In this document: piece by piece, positions 25,705 through 34,614 of the stretch | Position numbering within the stretch: position 1 is the stretch's first letter | Layout of the letters: each line of letters opens with the position of its first letter | Source of the DNA: Oscillospiraceae bacterium | Lineage (GTDB): Bacteria > Bacillota > Clostridia > Oscillospirales > Ruminococcaceae | Direction of reading: 5' to 3' | NCBI GenBank assembly: GCA_017887325.1 | Contig: JAGHIE010000002.1 | Location: 62,001 to 126,000, forward strand | DNA length: 64,000 nucleotides | The notes under the pieces: model-generated | Databases searched by the model: none | Told to the model about the DNA's origin: nothing | Seen by the model: the letters and a program-made list of their open reading frames with translations, nothing else | Translations under genes and position numbers: made by a program

Positions 25705-27741
25705 ATGACAAACATAGTAGTAATTGGAGCGGGTTATGCAGGAGTACTTGCTACTAAAAAACTAGAAAAAAAACTTCGTAAAAAAGGGATTAAAGAACAA
25801 ACAAACATTACAATTATTGATAAACATCCTTATCATACAATGTTAACAGAACTTCACGAAGTTGCAGCGTGTCGTGTAAGCGAAGAAAGTGTTAAGATGA
25901 ATCTTGACCAAATCTTTGCAGGTAGAAAAGTAAATGTTGTTTTAGACACTATTACAAAAGTAAACTTTGAAGGCCAAAAAGTTATAGGCGAAAACGGAGA
26001 ATATGATTATGACTATCTTGTTCTTGCAGCAGGTTCAAAACCAACATTTTTCGGAGTAGAAGGTGCTGAAGAATACAGTTATACATTATGGTCATATGAT
26101 GATGCTGTTAAATTAAGAGACAGAATTCATGATTGTTTTAGAATGGCAGCAGACGAACCAAACGAAGAAAAAAGACGCGAATTATTAACATTTTATGTAG
26201 TTGGTGCAGGATTTACTGGCGTTGAAATGATTGGTGAACTTGCAGAATATGTTCCAGTTTTATGTAAAAGATTTAATATTAAAAGGGAAGAAGTAAAATT
26301 AGTTGATGTTGACGGATTACCTCGTCCTGTTCCTGTTTTACCAGAAAAATTATCCAACAAAGTAGAAAAACGCCTTAAAAAAATGGGCGTAGAACTTATG
26401 ATGGGTGCTTGTGTTGTCGGAGTAGGTAAAAACTTTATTAAAATAAAAGAAAATGATGAAGAAGTTAAATTACCAGCTGGAACTATTGTTTGGACAGCAG
26501 GTATAGAAAGTGCACAAATCACTTCAGATATTTCTAAAGAAGTTAAAAGTGCAGGTAGAGGAAGAATTGAAGTTGACTCTTACCTAAGAAGTTTAGACCA
26601 TGAAAATGTATATGTTATAGGAGATAACATGTACTATACTGTACCAGGGGAAAAGAATCCTGTTCCACAAATGGTTGAAAATGCAGAACATAGTTCAACA
26701 ACAGCAGCAAATAATATTGTTGTATCTATCACTAAAAAAGGTGAAATGAAAGAATACAAACCAAAATTCCATGGTATCATGGTTTGTGTTGGTGGACGAT
26801 ATGGTACTGCAAGAGGTGGCATGGCAAATCACCAAATGAATTTTGCATCATTCTTTGCTATGTTTGCAAAACACTTTATAAATATTATTTACTTTATTCA
26901 AGTAATGGGTTGGACAAAAGTATTTAGTTATTTAAAACATGAAATATTTACAATCAGAAACAATAGAAGTTTCTTAGGTGGACATTTCTCAAATCGCACA
27001 CCAAGTTTCTTATCAGTTCCATTGCGTGTATGGTTAGGTGCTGTATGGGTATTTGAAGCTGTAATGAAAATAATTGAAGGTTGGTTTACAAAACCAATGT
27101 TAACAGGATTTTTTGGTGGCGCAAACTCATGGTATGATTCAATAATAAAATCAGCAGCAGATGCAGTATCAGGAGCAACAAGTGTAGTTTCTCAAGCAGT
27201 AGATTCAGTAGCAAGTGCAACTGGTGCAGCAGCAGATACAGCAGATGCAGTTGCAGGAGCAACTGGTGCAGTAACAGAAACAGTTAAAAGTGCTGGTACA
27301 GTTTTAGTAAACTGGGATTTTGGATTGTTCCGTACAATATTTGTAAGTGGTAAAGAACTTGCACACTCAACATTAGGTGATTACGCATTCAAAATAGATA
27401 TTCCATTCGTTAACTGGATTGTAGAAAATATGATTCTATCTAACGATGGTATGCAATTATTCATGCAAATAGTAATAGTATTATTAGAATTAGCTGTAGG
27501 TCTTGCATTAATTGGTGGATTGTTTACATTCCCAGCATCTGGTGTTTCAGTTGTTTTACAATTAATGTTCTTAACAACAACAGGTTTATACTTAAACGGT
27601 ATTTGGATGTTATTTGCAGGTATTGCATTATTAATTGGCAGTGGATATACATTAGGACTTGATTATTATGTTGGCCCATTCTTAAAGAAACATTGGAAAA
27701 ATGTAAAATGGGTTAGAAGGTGGTATCTATATAATGACTAA
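25705..27741 (+). CDS. ndh2: Ndh2, type II NADH dehydrogenase of the EET system with membrane domain and DAVxGAT repeats
   Basis: 678 residues. Residues 1-405 are a type II NADH:quinone oxidoreductase: FAD motif GAGYAG (8-13), NADH motif VVGAGFTG (165-172) and the second FAD contact VYVIGD (302-307). A C-terminal membrane domain follows, as in Listeria EET Ndh2, with predicted helices at 435-458, 582-606, 610-632 and 634-655. The positive C-terminus implies that the 459-580 loop is outside. That loop holds three exact 14-residue repeats: Asp486-Thr492 DAVSGAT, Asp500-Thr506 DSVASAT and Asp514-Thr520 DAVAGAT. They resemble the ApbE flavinylation motif DxxSGAT. The protein should pass electrons from NADH to demethylmenaquinone. 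Flavinylation is inference. Its stop overlaps the next start by 8 bp. Confidence 0.92.
   Translation: MTNIVVIGAGYAGVLATKKLEKKLRKKGIKEQTNITIIDKHPYHTMLTELHEVAACRVSEESVKMNLDQIFAGRKVNVVLDTITKVNFEGQKVIGENGEYDYDYLVLAAGSKPTFFGVEGAEEYSYTLWSYDDAVKLRDRIHDCFRMAADEPNEEKRRELLTFYVVGAGFTGVEMIGELAEYVPVLCKRFNIKREEVKLVDVDGLPRPVPVLPEKLSNKVEKRLKKMGVELMMGACVVGVGKNFIKIKENDEEVKLPAGTIVWTAGIESAQITSDISKEVKSAGRGRIEVDSYLRSLDHENVYVIGDNMYYTVPGEKNPVPQMVENAEHSSTTAANNIVVSITKKGEMKEYKPKFHGIMVCVGGRYGTARGGMANHQMNFASFFAMFAKHFINIIYFIQVMGWTKVFSYLKHEIFTIRNNRSFLGGHFSNRTPSFLSVPLRVWLGAVWVFEAVMKIIEGWFTKPMLTGFFGGANSWYDSIIKSAADAVSGATSVVSQAVDSVASATGAAADTADAVAGATGAVTETVKSAGTVLVNWDFGLFRTIFVSGKELAHSTLGDYAFKIDIPFVNWIVENMILSNDGMQLFMQIVIVLLELAVGLALIGGLFTFPASGVSVVLQLMFLTTTGLYLNGIWMLFAGIALLIGSGYTLGLDYYVGPFLKKHWKNVKWVRRWYLYND
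27160..27285 (+). repeat. Three tandem 42-bp repeats inside ndh2
   Basis: Units at 27160-27201, 27202-27243 and 27244-27285 each encode 14 residues beginning D-[AS]-V-[SA]-[GS]-A-T. The phase is exact at the protein level, and similarity is also visible in the DNA (GCAGTA/GCAGTT and GGAGCAAC cores). Confidence 0.85.
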
Positions 27742-28693
27742 TTTGTCTTTGACATTTGAAAGTGCATTTGAAAAGACTAAAAAAGAAGTAGATCGTATAT
27801 TATTAACAGCACCTTTGTTAATTAAAAATTATGTATCACATTTAACATTATCACATGGCAAATTTGTTAGAGCTAGAGCCGTTTTAGCTTGTGCAATGCA
27901 AGAAGATGGCTCTATCCACAATGACGCAGTAACTTTTGCAACAGCTATTGAAATTTTGCATTTAGCAACACTAGTTCATGATGATATAATGGACGATGCA
28001 GAGTTGCGAAGAGGCAAAGAAACTCTGCAAAAAAAATTCGGCAAACGAAAAGCTGTTATCTGTGGAGATTATTTATTAGCAATGGCTATAAAAGAATTAA
28101 AGTCAGTAGAAGACATCAACAAATATACTGAATTTGATATTTCAAAATATATAGAACAAATCTGCATGGGTGAGTTAAGACAAAGTGAAAACAATCGTAA
28201 TTTTAATTTATCAGTATTAACTTATCTAAAAATTATTAATGGAAAAACTGCAGCATTATTTGACGCATCATATTTTGCAGGTGCAGTTGTAAGTGAAAAA
28301 GATAAATCAAAATTACATTTATATCGTAAACTTGGTAAATATACAGGTTTAATTTTCCAAATGACAGATGACTGTATAGATTATGAAAATGATGAACAAA
28401 CTGCTTTAAAAAGTGTACAATCTGATTTTGAACAAGGTGTTATAACACTTCCTGTTATATACAGTTTTAATAAAAATCCAGATTTAAGAAAACAAGCAGA
28501 AAACCAAACTCTTACAACTACAAATTTAATTAACCAAGTTAAAGAAATTGGTGGTACAATTTATACACATCAAATTGCAAAAAGATATTATGATAAAGCA
28601 ATTAACATATTAAATAAAATGAATCTTTCTAGTCAAAAGGCAGAAATCCTAAAAGGTTTACTTGATAAATCTTATTATGGTTTAAAAAAATAA
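27734..28693 (+). CDS. dmkB: Polyprenyl diphosphate synthase (DmkB-like)
   Basis: 319 residues, trans-isoprenyl diphosphate synthase family. The first Asp-rich motif is LVHDDIMDDAELRRG and the second is FQMTDDCIDYEND; both bind Mg-diphosphate. It elongates farnesyl or geranylgeranyl diphosphate to the long side chain of the quinone. The start ATG overlaps the end of ndh2 by 8 bp, so expression is coupled. In the Listeria EET locus an equivalent enzyme supplies the prenyl tail for the EET-specific demethylmenaquinone, and the same role is inferred here. Confidence 0.9.
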   Translation: MTNLSLTFESAFEKTKKEVDRILLTAPLLIKNYVSHLTLSHGKFVRARAVLACAMQEDGSIHNDAVTFATAIEILHLATLVHDDIMDDAELRRGKETLQKKFGKRKAVICGDYLLAMAIKELKSVEDINKYTEFDISKYIEQICMGELRQSENNRNFNLSVLTYLKIINGKTAALFDASYFAGAVVSEKDKSKLHLYRKLGKYTGLIFQMTDDCIDYENDEQTALKSVQSDFEQGVITLPVIYSFNKNPDLRKQAENQTLTTTNLINQVKEIGGTIYTHQIAKRYYDKAINILNKMNLSSQKAEILKGLLDKSYYGLKK

Positions 28694-28756
28694 CTATAAA
28701 GAATAATTAAAGAAATATCACTGATGATAACAAATAAATGTTTCGGAGGACAAAAC

Positions 28757-29785
28757 ATGAAAAAGAAAATAGCATTATTTTTAGCAGCAATTCTTGCTAC
28801 AGCTACATTGGCAAGTTGTACTAATGTTAATACTAATAGTCAAAATCTAGGATTTAAAACATATGGATACAAAACAGGTATCGCTATAAGTTCAAGTGCT
28901 TCTAGTTCTAAAGATGCAACAACAGAAGACGGCGTTGCACAAGTAGATACAATGATCGCAGGAGTTATTGTTGATAAAAAAGGTAAAATCGTAGATTGTG
29001 TAATTGACTCAGTTCAAACAGTTACAAATTTTGGTGCAGATGGAAAAATAAAATCAGACCTTAACGCTGAAATCAAATCAAAAAATGAATTAGGCGAAGA
29101 ATATGGTATGATAAAAGCATCAAAAATTAAAAAAGAATGGAACGAACAAGCAGATGCTTTTGCTAAATACTGTATCGGTAAAACAGCAGAAGAAGTAGCT
29201 GGCATTGCAGTAACTGAAGAAGGTAAAGCTGCTGATGAAGATTTAACAGCTTCTGTTACAGTACACATCGGTGGTTTTCAAGCAATCGTTGTACAAGCTG
29301 TAAATAAAGCAGTTGAAATGGGTGCAAAAAAAGATGATAAATTAGGTCTTGGAATAATCTCAAATATGGGTGATTCAAAAGACGCAACAGCAGAAGAAAA
29401 TGGATTAGTACAAGCTAATACAACAGCTTCTGTTACAACAATAAATAAAGATGGCGAAATTACAAGCACATATATTGATAGTATTCAATCAGACATTAAA
29501 TTTGATACAACTGGTAAAATTCAATCAGACATTAATGCTCCAATTGAATCAAAAAGCAAATTAGGCGAAAAATATGGCATGAAAAAAGCATCAAGTATTA
29601 AAAAAGAATGGAACCAACAAGTAGCAGCATATGCTCAATACTGTATTGGAAAAACAGTAGAAGAAGTAAACAACACAGCTGTTAAAGAAGGTGTTCCAGC
29701 AGACGAAGATTTAGCAGCATCTGTAACAATACACATTAGCGAATTTAATAATGTAATTACAAAAGCTGTTGATAACGCAAAATAG
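28757..29785 (+). CDS. pplA: FMN-binding EET lipoprotein with two repeats (PplA-like)
   Basis: 342 residues from the ATG at 28757, preceded by GGAGG at 28745-28749. The open frame extends to 28724 without a ribosome binding site. It has a lipoprotein signal with lipobox LASC (Cys21). It contains two homologous domains of about 145 residues (about 41-190 and 195-340). Each starts with S-K-D-A-T (Thr55, Thr211), then a V-DKKGKI/INKDGEI strand, and shares YGM-KAS-IKKEWN, YCIGKT-EEV and DEDL-ASVT-HI. This matches the PplA-type FMN-binding surface lipoprotein of the EET system, flavinylated by ApbE/FmnB. The likely modified residues are Thr55 and Thr211, by inference. It should carry electrons from the membrane quinone outward. 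Confidence 0.88.
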   Translation: MKKKIALFLAAILATATLASCTNVNTNSQNLGFKTYGYKTGIAISSSASSSKDATTEDGVAQVDTMIAGVIVDKKGKIVDCVIDSVQTVTNFGADGKIKSDLNAEIKSKNELGEEYGMIKASKIKKEWNEQADAFAKYCIGKTAEEVAGIAVTEEGKAADEDLTASVTVHIGGFQAIVVQAVNKAVEMGAKKDDKLGLGIISNMGDSKDATAEENGLVQANTTASVTTINKDGEITSTYIDSIQSDIKFDTTGKIQSDINAPIESKSKLGEKYGMKKASSIKKEWNQQVAAYAQYCIGKTVEEVNNTAVKEGVPADEDLAASVTIHISEFNNVITKAVDNAK

Positions 29786-29806
29786 TATATAAATAAAATT
29801 CTAAAC

Positions 29807-29841
29807 TAGGTAGTGTAATAAAAAATGTTACACTACCTTTT
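29807..29841 (+). terminator. Hairpin between pplA and fmnB
   Basis: GGTAGTGTAA and TTACACTACC form a perfect 10-bp stem followed by TTTT. It probably allows partial termination or mRNA stabilisation, so that the abundant lipoprotein is made in excess of the downstream enzymes. Confidence 0.65.
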
Positions 29842-29870
29842 GGAATTATTGTTTCTATTGAGGAGAAATG

Positions 29871-30932
29871 ATGAACAAACAAAAGAAAATATCTATCTTT
29901 ATTATAGTTGCAATAATAATTGTTGCTGCACTAATTGGATTTAATTATAACCATGATAAAGGGAAAACTCTCTTTACAGCAAGTTTTTTAGATGTATTTG
30001 ATACTAAAACAGATATTGTAGGGTATAGCGATAGTAAACAAGAGTTTTCTCAACAAGTAGAAAAAATAAAAGAAAAACTTGTTTATTATAATAATTTATA
30101 TGATATATATAACGACTATGACAATATTAATAATATCAAAACTATTAATGATAATGCTGGAATTAAACCAGTTAAAGTTGATACACAAATAATTAATCTA
30201 TTAAAATATTGCAAAGACATATATCAAAAAACTGATAAACAAGTTAATGTTGCAATGGGAAGTGTGCTTTCTATTTGGCATGATTATAGAGAAGAAGGCT
30301 CAGAAAATCCAGATAATGCCAAACTACCACCAATGGAAGAACTTATGGAAGCTTCTAAACACACTAATATTGATGATATTATAATAGACGAAGCAAATTC
30401 TACAGTTTATCTTAAAGACCCAGAAATGTCATTAGATGTTGGAAGTATAGGAAAAGGTTATGCAGTACAACGAGTTGTAGAATACGCAAAAGAAATAGGT
30501 ATAACAGATATGCTTATAAGTGTTGGTGGAAATGTTTGCGCAATAGGCCAAAAAGATGACGGCTCAAAATGGCGTTTAGGTATTCAAAATCCTGACTTAG
30601 AAAGCGAAGAAACATATTCAAAAAAAGTAGAAATAAAAGATGCATGTATAGTTACTAGTGGAGATTATCAAAGATATTACACCGTTGATAATGTTAAATA
30701 TTGCCATATTATTGACCCAGATACATTAATGCCTGCAAATTATTTTTCATCAGTATCTATTATTACTAAAGATTCTGGTTTAGCAGACGCTTTATCAACC
30801 TCAGTTTATAATATGCCTTTTGAAGAAGGACTCGAATTTATAAATAACTTTGATGGTGTAGAAGCAATGTGGATATTTGAAGATGGTAGTATAAAATATT
30901 CAGATAACTTTGAACAATATGTTGTTGAGTAG
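29871..30932 (+). CDS. fmnB: ApbE-family FAD:protein FMN transferase (FmnB-like)
   Basis: 353 residues. The ATG at 29871 has better spacing from AGGAG than the adjacent ATG at 29868. It has an N-terminal membrane anchor (about 8-27) without a lipobox Cys, so it is anchored as a helix facing outward. ApbE motifs are visible: LDVGSIGKGYAVQRVVEY, ISVGGNVCAIG, the short WRLGIQNP strand, TSGDYQRYY and HIIDPDTLMPA, the last including metal and FAD contacts. The enzyme transfers FMN from FAD to a Thr of target proteins outside the membrane. Neighbouring targets are the PplA-like lipoprotein and, possibly, the Ndh2 loop repeats. Confidence 0.92.
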   Translation: MNKQKKISIFIIVAIIIVAALIGFNYNHDKGKTLFTASFLDVFDTKTDIVGYSDSKQEFSQQVEKIKEKLVYYNNLYDIYNDYDNINNIKTINDNAGIKPVKVDTQIINLLKYCKDIYQKTDKQVNVAMGSVLSIWHDYREEGSENPDNAKLPPMEELMEASKHTNIDDIIIDEANSTVYLKDPEMSLDVGSIGKGYAVQRVVEYAKEIGITDMLISVGGNVCAIGQKDDGSKWRLGIQNPDLESEETYSKKVEIKDACIVTSGDYQRYYTVDNVKYCHIIDPDTLMPANYFSSVSIITKDSGLADALSTSVYNMPFEEGLEFINNFDGVEAMWIFEDGSIKYSDNFEQYVVE

Positions 30933-30951
30933 AATTTAAGGGAGAACGATT

Positions 30952-31335
30952 GTGAAGAAATCAAAAAGAAATGATATAATTCTAATTATAGTTATACTTA
31001 TAGTAGCTTTAGTTTTTTATATAGGTTTTAATTATTACAATAGTATAAATACAAAAGAACCTGTTACAGTTGTTAAGGTTGGAGATGAAGTATATGGTAC
31101 TTTTCCATTAGACAAAGATGTCGTAGAAAAGATAGAATTATCAGACGGTTCTTACAATATATTGGAAATTCATAATGGTAAAGCAGATATTACAGAAGCT
31201 TCTTGTCCTGATGGTATTTGTGTTAATCACAGAGCAATCAGCAAACAAAATGAAACTATAGTATGTTTACCAAATAAAGTGGTGGTAGAAATTCACAACG
31301 GTCAAAAGAATGATGTGGACACTATAACAAATTAG
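30952..31335 (+). CDS. eetA: EetA, NusG domain II-like membrane-anchored protein
   Basis: 127 residues, GTG start after GGGAG. One N-terminal transmembrane helix (about 8-25) is followed by an extracytoplasmic NusG domain II-like fold. It carries the characteristic Cys motif SCPDGICVNHRAIS and the closing VCLPNKVVVEI. The same family is EetA in the Listeria EET cluster, where it is needed for electron transfer though its mechanism is not settled. It is followed 13 bp later by its usual partner EetB. Confidence 0.88.
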   Translation: MKKSKRNDIILIIVILIVALVFYIGFNYYNSINTKEPVTVVKVGDEVYGTFPLDKDVVEKIELSDGSYNILEIHNGKADITEASCPDGICVNHRAISKQNETIVCLPNKVVVEIHNGQKNDVDTITN

Positions 31336-31348
31336 AAAGTGGATATTT

Positions 31349-31852
31349 ATGTCAATTAAAAAGAATGTATATTTAGGTTTTTTAATAGCATTAGCTTTTG
31401 TTTTTTCTTATATAGAATTTTTAGTACCTATTAGTGTAGGTATACCTGGAGCAAAATTAGGATTAGCAAATCTTGTTATATTGATTTCACTATATACGAT
31501 GAGTTACAAAGACGCATTTGTTCTTTCTTTAATTAGAATTGTATTAGTAGGTTTTACTTTTAGCAATATGGCAAGTATGCTTTATAGTATTGCTGGTGCA
31601 GTTTTAAGTTTTATAGTAATGGTGATCGCTAAAAAGACAAATTTCTTATCTATTACAGGCGTTAGTGTTCTTGGAGGTATATTCCATAATGTAGGACAAA
31701 TTATAATGGCTGTTTGGGTATTAAAAACACCTAGTTTAGTTTTCTATTATCTACCATTATTAATTGTTATCGGTTGTTTATCTGGTACAGTAATTGGAGT
31801 ATTAGGTAGCATAGTTACAAAAAGAATACAAAAAGTAGCTAAATTTTATTAA
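31349..31852 (+). CDS. eetB: EetB, Gx transporter family membrane protein
   Basis: 167 residues, integral membrane, with about five hydrophobic segments. It belongs to the Gx transporter / heptaprenyl diphosphate synthase component I family and shows GIPGAKLGLANLVILIS and the GGIFHNVGQI motif. The fold is related to ECF-type S components. In EET clusters it pairs with EetA and is required for electron transfer; transport of a flavin or quinone species has been considered. Its exact substrate is unknown. Confidence 0.85.
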   Translation: MSIKKNVYLGFLIALAFVFSYIEFLVPISVGIPGAKLGLANLVILISLYTMSYKDAFVLSLIRIVLVGFTFSNMASMLYSIAGAVLSFIVMVIAKKTNFLSITGVSVLGGIFHNVGQIIMAVWVLKTPSLVFYYLPLLIVIGCLSGTVIGVLGSIVTKRIQKVAKFY

Positions 31853-31856
31853 ACAA

Positions 31857-31904
31857 AACTCCCAAAATATTTCTATTAATTAATGAGAAATTTTTTGGGA
31901 GTTA
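31857..31904 (+). terminator. Hairpin between eetB and dmkA
   Basis: AACTCCCAAAA pairs with TTTTTTGGGAGTT, with further inner pairing. No long T tract follows, so it may be a partial terminator or a processing site. Confidence 0.5.
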
Positions 31905-31942
31905 TATATAAGTATATAAAACCACAATAGAAAGGTTTTTTT

Positions 31943-32854
31943 ATGATAAAGAATTTTTTAAAATTTGTAGAAATAAGAACAAAAATAACTTGTCTATTCA
32001 CATTTTTAATGAGTTTAGCATTTATTTTTTACACAAAGCAAGAAATTAATATAAAATTAACACTAATATTTTTCGTTTCAATGTTCGTTTTTGATTTAAC
32101 AACAACTGCCATAAATAATTACATTGACAGCAAAGATTACCCTGAAATGTTACCATTCTCAAGACAATTTGCATTAACAAGTATTATAATTATGTTTGTA
32201 TTTAGTATGTGTTTAGGATTATATCTTGCATATAGTACAGATATTATTGTTTTAGCTTTAGGTGTACTTTGTTTTTTATGTGGTGTGTTTTATACTTATG
32301 GACCTATACCAATTTCAAGAACACCACTAGGAGAACTATTTTCTGGAGTTTTTCAAGGAACAATCATAACCTTTTTAATGTTATATATTAATCTACCAAA
32401 AAACACTTTCTTGACTTTAACATTCAATTTAAGTGAAATTAACTTATCAATAAAAATAGTACCATTTATTATAACAATTCTTTTATCATTAGTTCCAACA
32501 CTTACAATTGCAAATATTATGCTTGCAAACAATACTTGCGATGTTGACTCGGATATATGTGTAAAGCGATATACTTTACCTTACTATATAGGAACAAATA
32601 AAGCTGTAAAGCTATTTGCTTTATTTTATTATATTTGTTATGTAGATGTTTTAATAATGATATTTTTAAGAATTCTTCACCCAATATGTTTATTAATTTT
32701 AATAACATTACCTATGGTACAAAAAAATATTAACATATTTTCTAAACAACAAAAGAAAAGTGTTACATTTATTACTTCAATAAAAAACTATCTTATAATT
32801 ATGATAAGTTATAGCTTATTAATATTTATAAGTGGAATTTTAGTAAGATTATAA
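31943..32854 (+). CDS. dmkA: UbiA-family prenyltransferase, MenA type (DmkA-like)
   Basis: 303 residues with about eight transmembrane helices. The two Asp-rich motifs of aromatic prenyltransferases are N58-N-Y-I-D62-S-K-D65 and N196-N-T-C-D200-V-D-S-D204. The second is followed by KRYTLPYYIG, as in MenA (KRTLAVRLG). It should attach the polyprenyl tail to 1,4-dihydroxy-2-naphthoate to give demethylmenaquinone, as DmkA does in Listeria EET. No MenG methyltransferase is nearby, which fits demethylmenaquinone as the end product. A different UbiA-type enzyme lies 1.7 kb downstream. Confidence 0.85.
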   Translation: MIKNFLKFVEIRTKITCLFTFLMSLAFIFYTKQEINIKLTLIFFVSMFVFDLTTTAINNYIDSKDYPEMLPFSRQFALTSIIIMFVFSMCLGLYLAYSTDIIVLALGVLCFLCGVFYTYGPIPISRTPLGELFSGVFQGTIITFLMLYINLPKNTFLTLTFNLSEINLSIKIVPFIITILLSLVPTLTIANIMLANNTCDVDSDICVKRYTLPYYIGTNKAVKLFALFYYICYVDVLIMIFLRILHPICLLILITLPMVQKNINIFSKQQKKSVTFITSIKNYLIIMISYSLLIFISGILVRL

Positions 32855-32883
32855 TCAAAGAAAGGGTATGGTGTGAAAAAAAT

Positions 32884-34614
32884 ATGGCATATAAAAATCT
32901 TAACGATTTTATTACTAAACTTGAAAAACAAGGAGAATTAATCAGAATTAAGGAAGAAGTTTCTTCTGAATTAGAGATTACAGAAATTACAGACAGAGTA
33001 AGTAAACAATATGGACCTGCATTATTGTTTGAAAATGTTAAAGATTCTGAATATCCTGTTTTAATGAATGCCTTTGGAAGTACAAAGCGTATGAGTCAAG
33101 CACTTTTATCAGATAGTCTTGATAAGATAGGAGATAGAATAGCATCATATCTTGATTTTGAAAAGTTATTTTCTATCAAAGGAATAATATCTTATATTCC
33201 AAAAGTTTTATCTCTTGTTCATTGTATACCTATTCCACAATTAAGACTTGGGAAAATATATTTAGGCAAACGTCCAGCTTGTCAACAAGTAATAGAAAAA
33301 GAAGTTGATTTATCAAAAATACCTATTTTAAAATGTTGGCCAGAAGACGGTGGTCGTTTTATTACATTACCACTTGTTTTTACAAAGTACAGAAAAAGTA
33401 TGCGTCAAAATATAGGTATGTATAGAATGCAAATACTTTATAAAAATACAACAGGTATGCATTGGCACAAACACAAAGATGGTTGTGGTATTTATTCTGA
33501 TTATCAAAAAAATGGAGAAAAAATGCCTGTATCAGTTGTAATAGGAGCAGACCCTGCAATAACTTATTCAGCAACTGCACCTATGCCAAAAGGAATAAGC
33601 GAAATATTTTTAGCAGGATTTTTAAGAAAAAAATCTGTTAAAATGGTTAAATGTATAACTAATGATATATATGTACCTGCAGAATCAGAATTTGTTTTAG
33701 AAGGTTATGTAGATACTACCGAAGAATTATTTGAAGAAGGACCATTTGGTGACCATACTGGATACTATTCTTTAGTAGACCTTTATCCTAAATTTCATGT
33801 TACTTGTATTACTCATAGAAAAAATGCTATATATCCAGCAACTATTGTTGGAAAACCACCTATGGAAGATTGTTATTTAGCAAAAGCAACAGAACGTATA
33901 TTTTTACCAATGTTAAAAATGATTATGCCAGAATTAGTAGAAATCAACCTACCTTTAGAAGGAGTATTTCATAATTGTGCCATTGTATCAATAAAAAACA
34001 GCTATAAAGGTGCAGCTCAAACTATAATGAGTCAAATATGGGGAAGTGGACAAATGAGATACACTAAAATGATTATAGTTGTAGATGAAAACACTAATCC
34101 TCACGATATAAAAGCTGTTAAAAAATGTATTTTAGAACGAGTTAAATTTCCAGATGATATTACAATTTCTAAAGGTCCACTCGACGCATTAGACCACTCA
34201 TCAAATGAAGCTTTGTTTGGAAATAGGGTTGGCATTGATGCATCAAACATAGAAAAGAAATTTACTGATTCCACAATGGAAATTGTTCCATTAAAAACTA
34301 AAAAAACAAAAGCATGGGACGGTAGAGAATTAGCAAAAGAAATGCTAGAAAAAAGCACATCACGAATTATTTTAATTGTTGATGCAGATGAAGACATAAC
34401 AGATGAAAAAACAATCATGTGGCGACTATTTAACAATATTGATGCAGGACGAGATTTTTATTATAAAGATGAAAAAATTGCGATAGATGCAACAAAAAAA
34501 ATTACACAGGAAGGGATTAAGCGTCCTTGGCCTAACGATATAGTTATGGACGAGGAAACAAAATCTAAGGTAGATAAAATATGGGAATTATTAAAAAAGG
34601 ACTTAGAAAAATAG
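32884..34614 (+). CDS. ubiD: UbiD-family decarboxylase, menaquinone (MqnL-like) type
   Basis: A cytoplasmic enzyme of 576 residues that uses prenylated FMN to decarboxylate aromatic acids. Family motifs are GPALLFENV, MHWHKHKDG, PVSVVIGADPAITYSATAPMP and EEGPFGDHTGYYS, with the catalytic Glu region. Next to a UbiA-type prenyltransferase and a UbiX, the best fit is the futalosine-route step that removes the carboxylate from prenylated dihydroxynaphthoate. A 4-hydroxybenzoate decarboxylase role is less likely in this context. The ribosome binding site is weak: AAAGGG is 17 bp upstream. The 3' end overlaps ubiA by 34 bp. Confidence 0.88.
   Translation: MAYKNLNDFITKLEKQGELIRIKEEVSSELEITEITDRVSKQYGPALLFENVKDSEYPVLMNAFGSTKRMSQALLSDSLDKIGDRIASYLDFEKLFSIKGIISYIPKVLSLVHCIPIPQLRLGKIYLGKRPACQQVIEKEVDLSKIPILKCWPEDGGRFITLPLVFTKYRKSMRQNIGMYRMQILYKNTTGMHWHKHKDGCGIYSDYQKNGEKMPVSVVIGADPAITYSATAPMPKGISEIFLAGFLRKKSVKMVKCITNDIYVPAESEFVLEGYVDTTEELFEEGPFGDHTGYYSLVDLYPKFHVTCITHRKNAIYPATIVGKPPMEDCYLAKATERIFLPMLKMIMPELVEINLPLEGVFHNCAIVSIKNSYKGAAQTIMSQIWGSGQMRYTKMIIVVDENTNPHDIKAVKKCILERVKFPDDITISKGPLDALDHSSNEALFGNRVGIDASNIEKKFTDSTMEIVPLKTKKTKAWDGRELAKEMLEKSTSRIILIVDADEDITDEKTIMWRLFNNIDAGRDFYYKDEKIAIDATKKITQEGIKRPWPNDIVMDEETKSKVDKIWELLKKDLEK

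Noticed and set aside
27160-27285. Treating the Ala-rich Ndh2 segment as plain low complexity
   Set aside because: The exact 14-residue period with fixed D, V, A and T positions is more order than simple Ala/Ser/Thr drift, so it is reported as a finding, though not proven functional.
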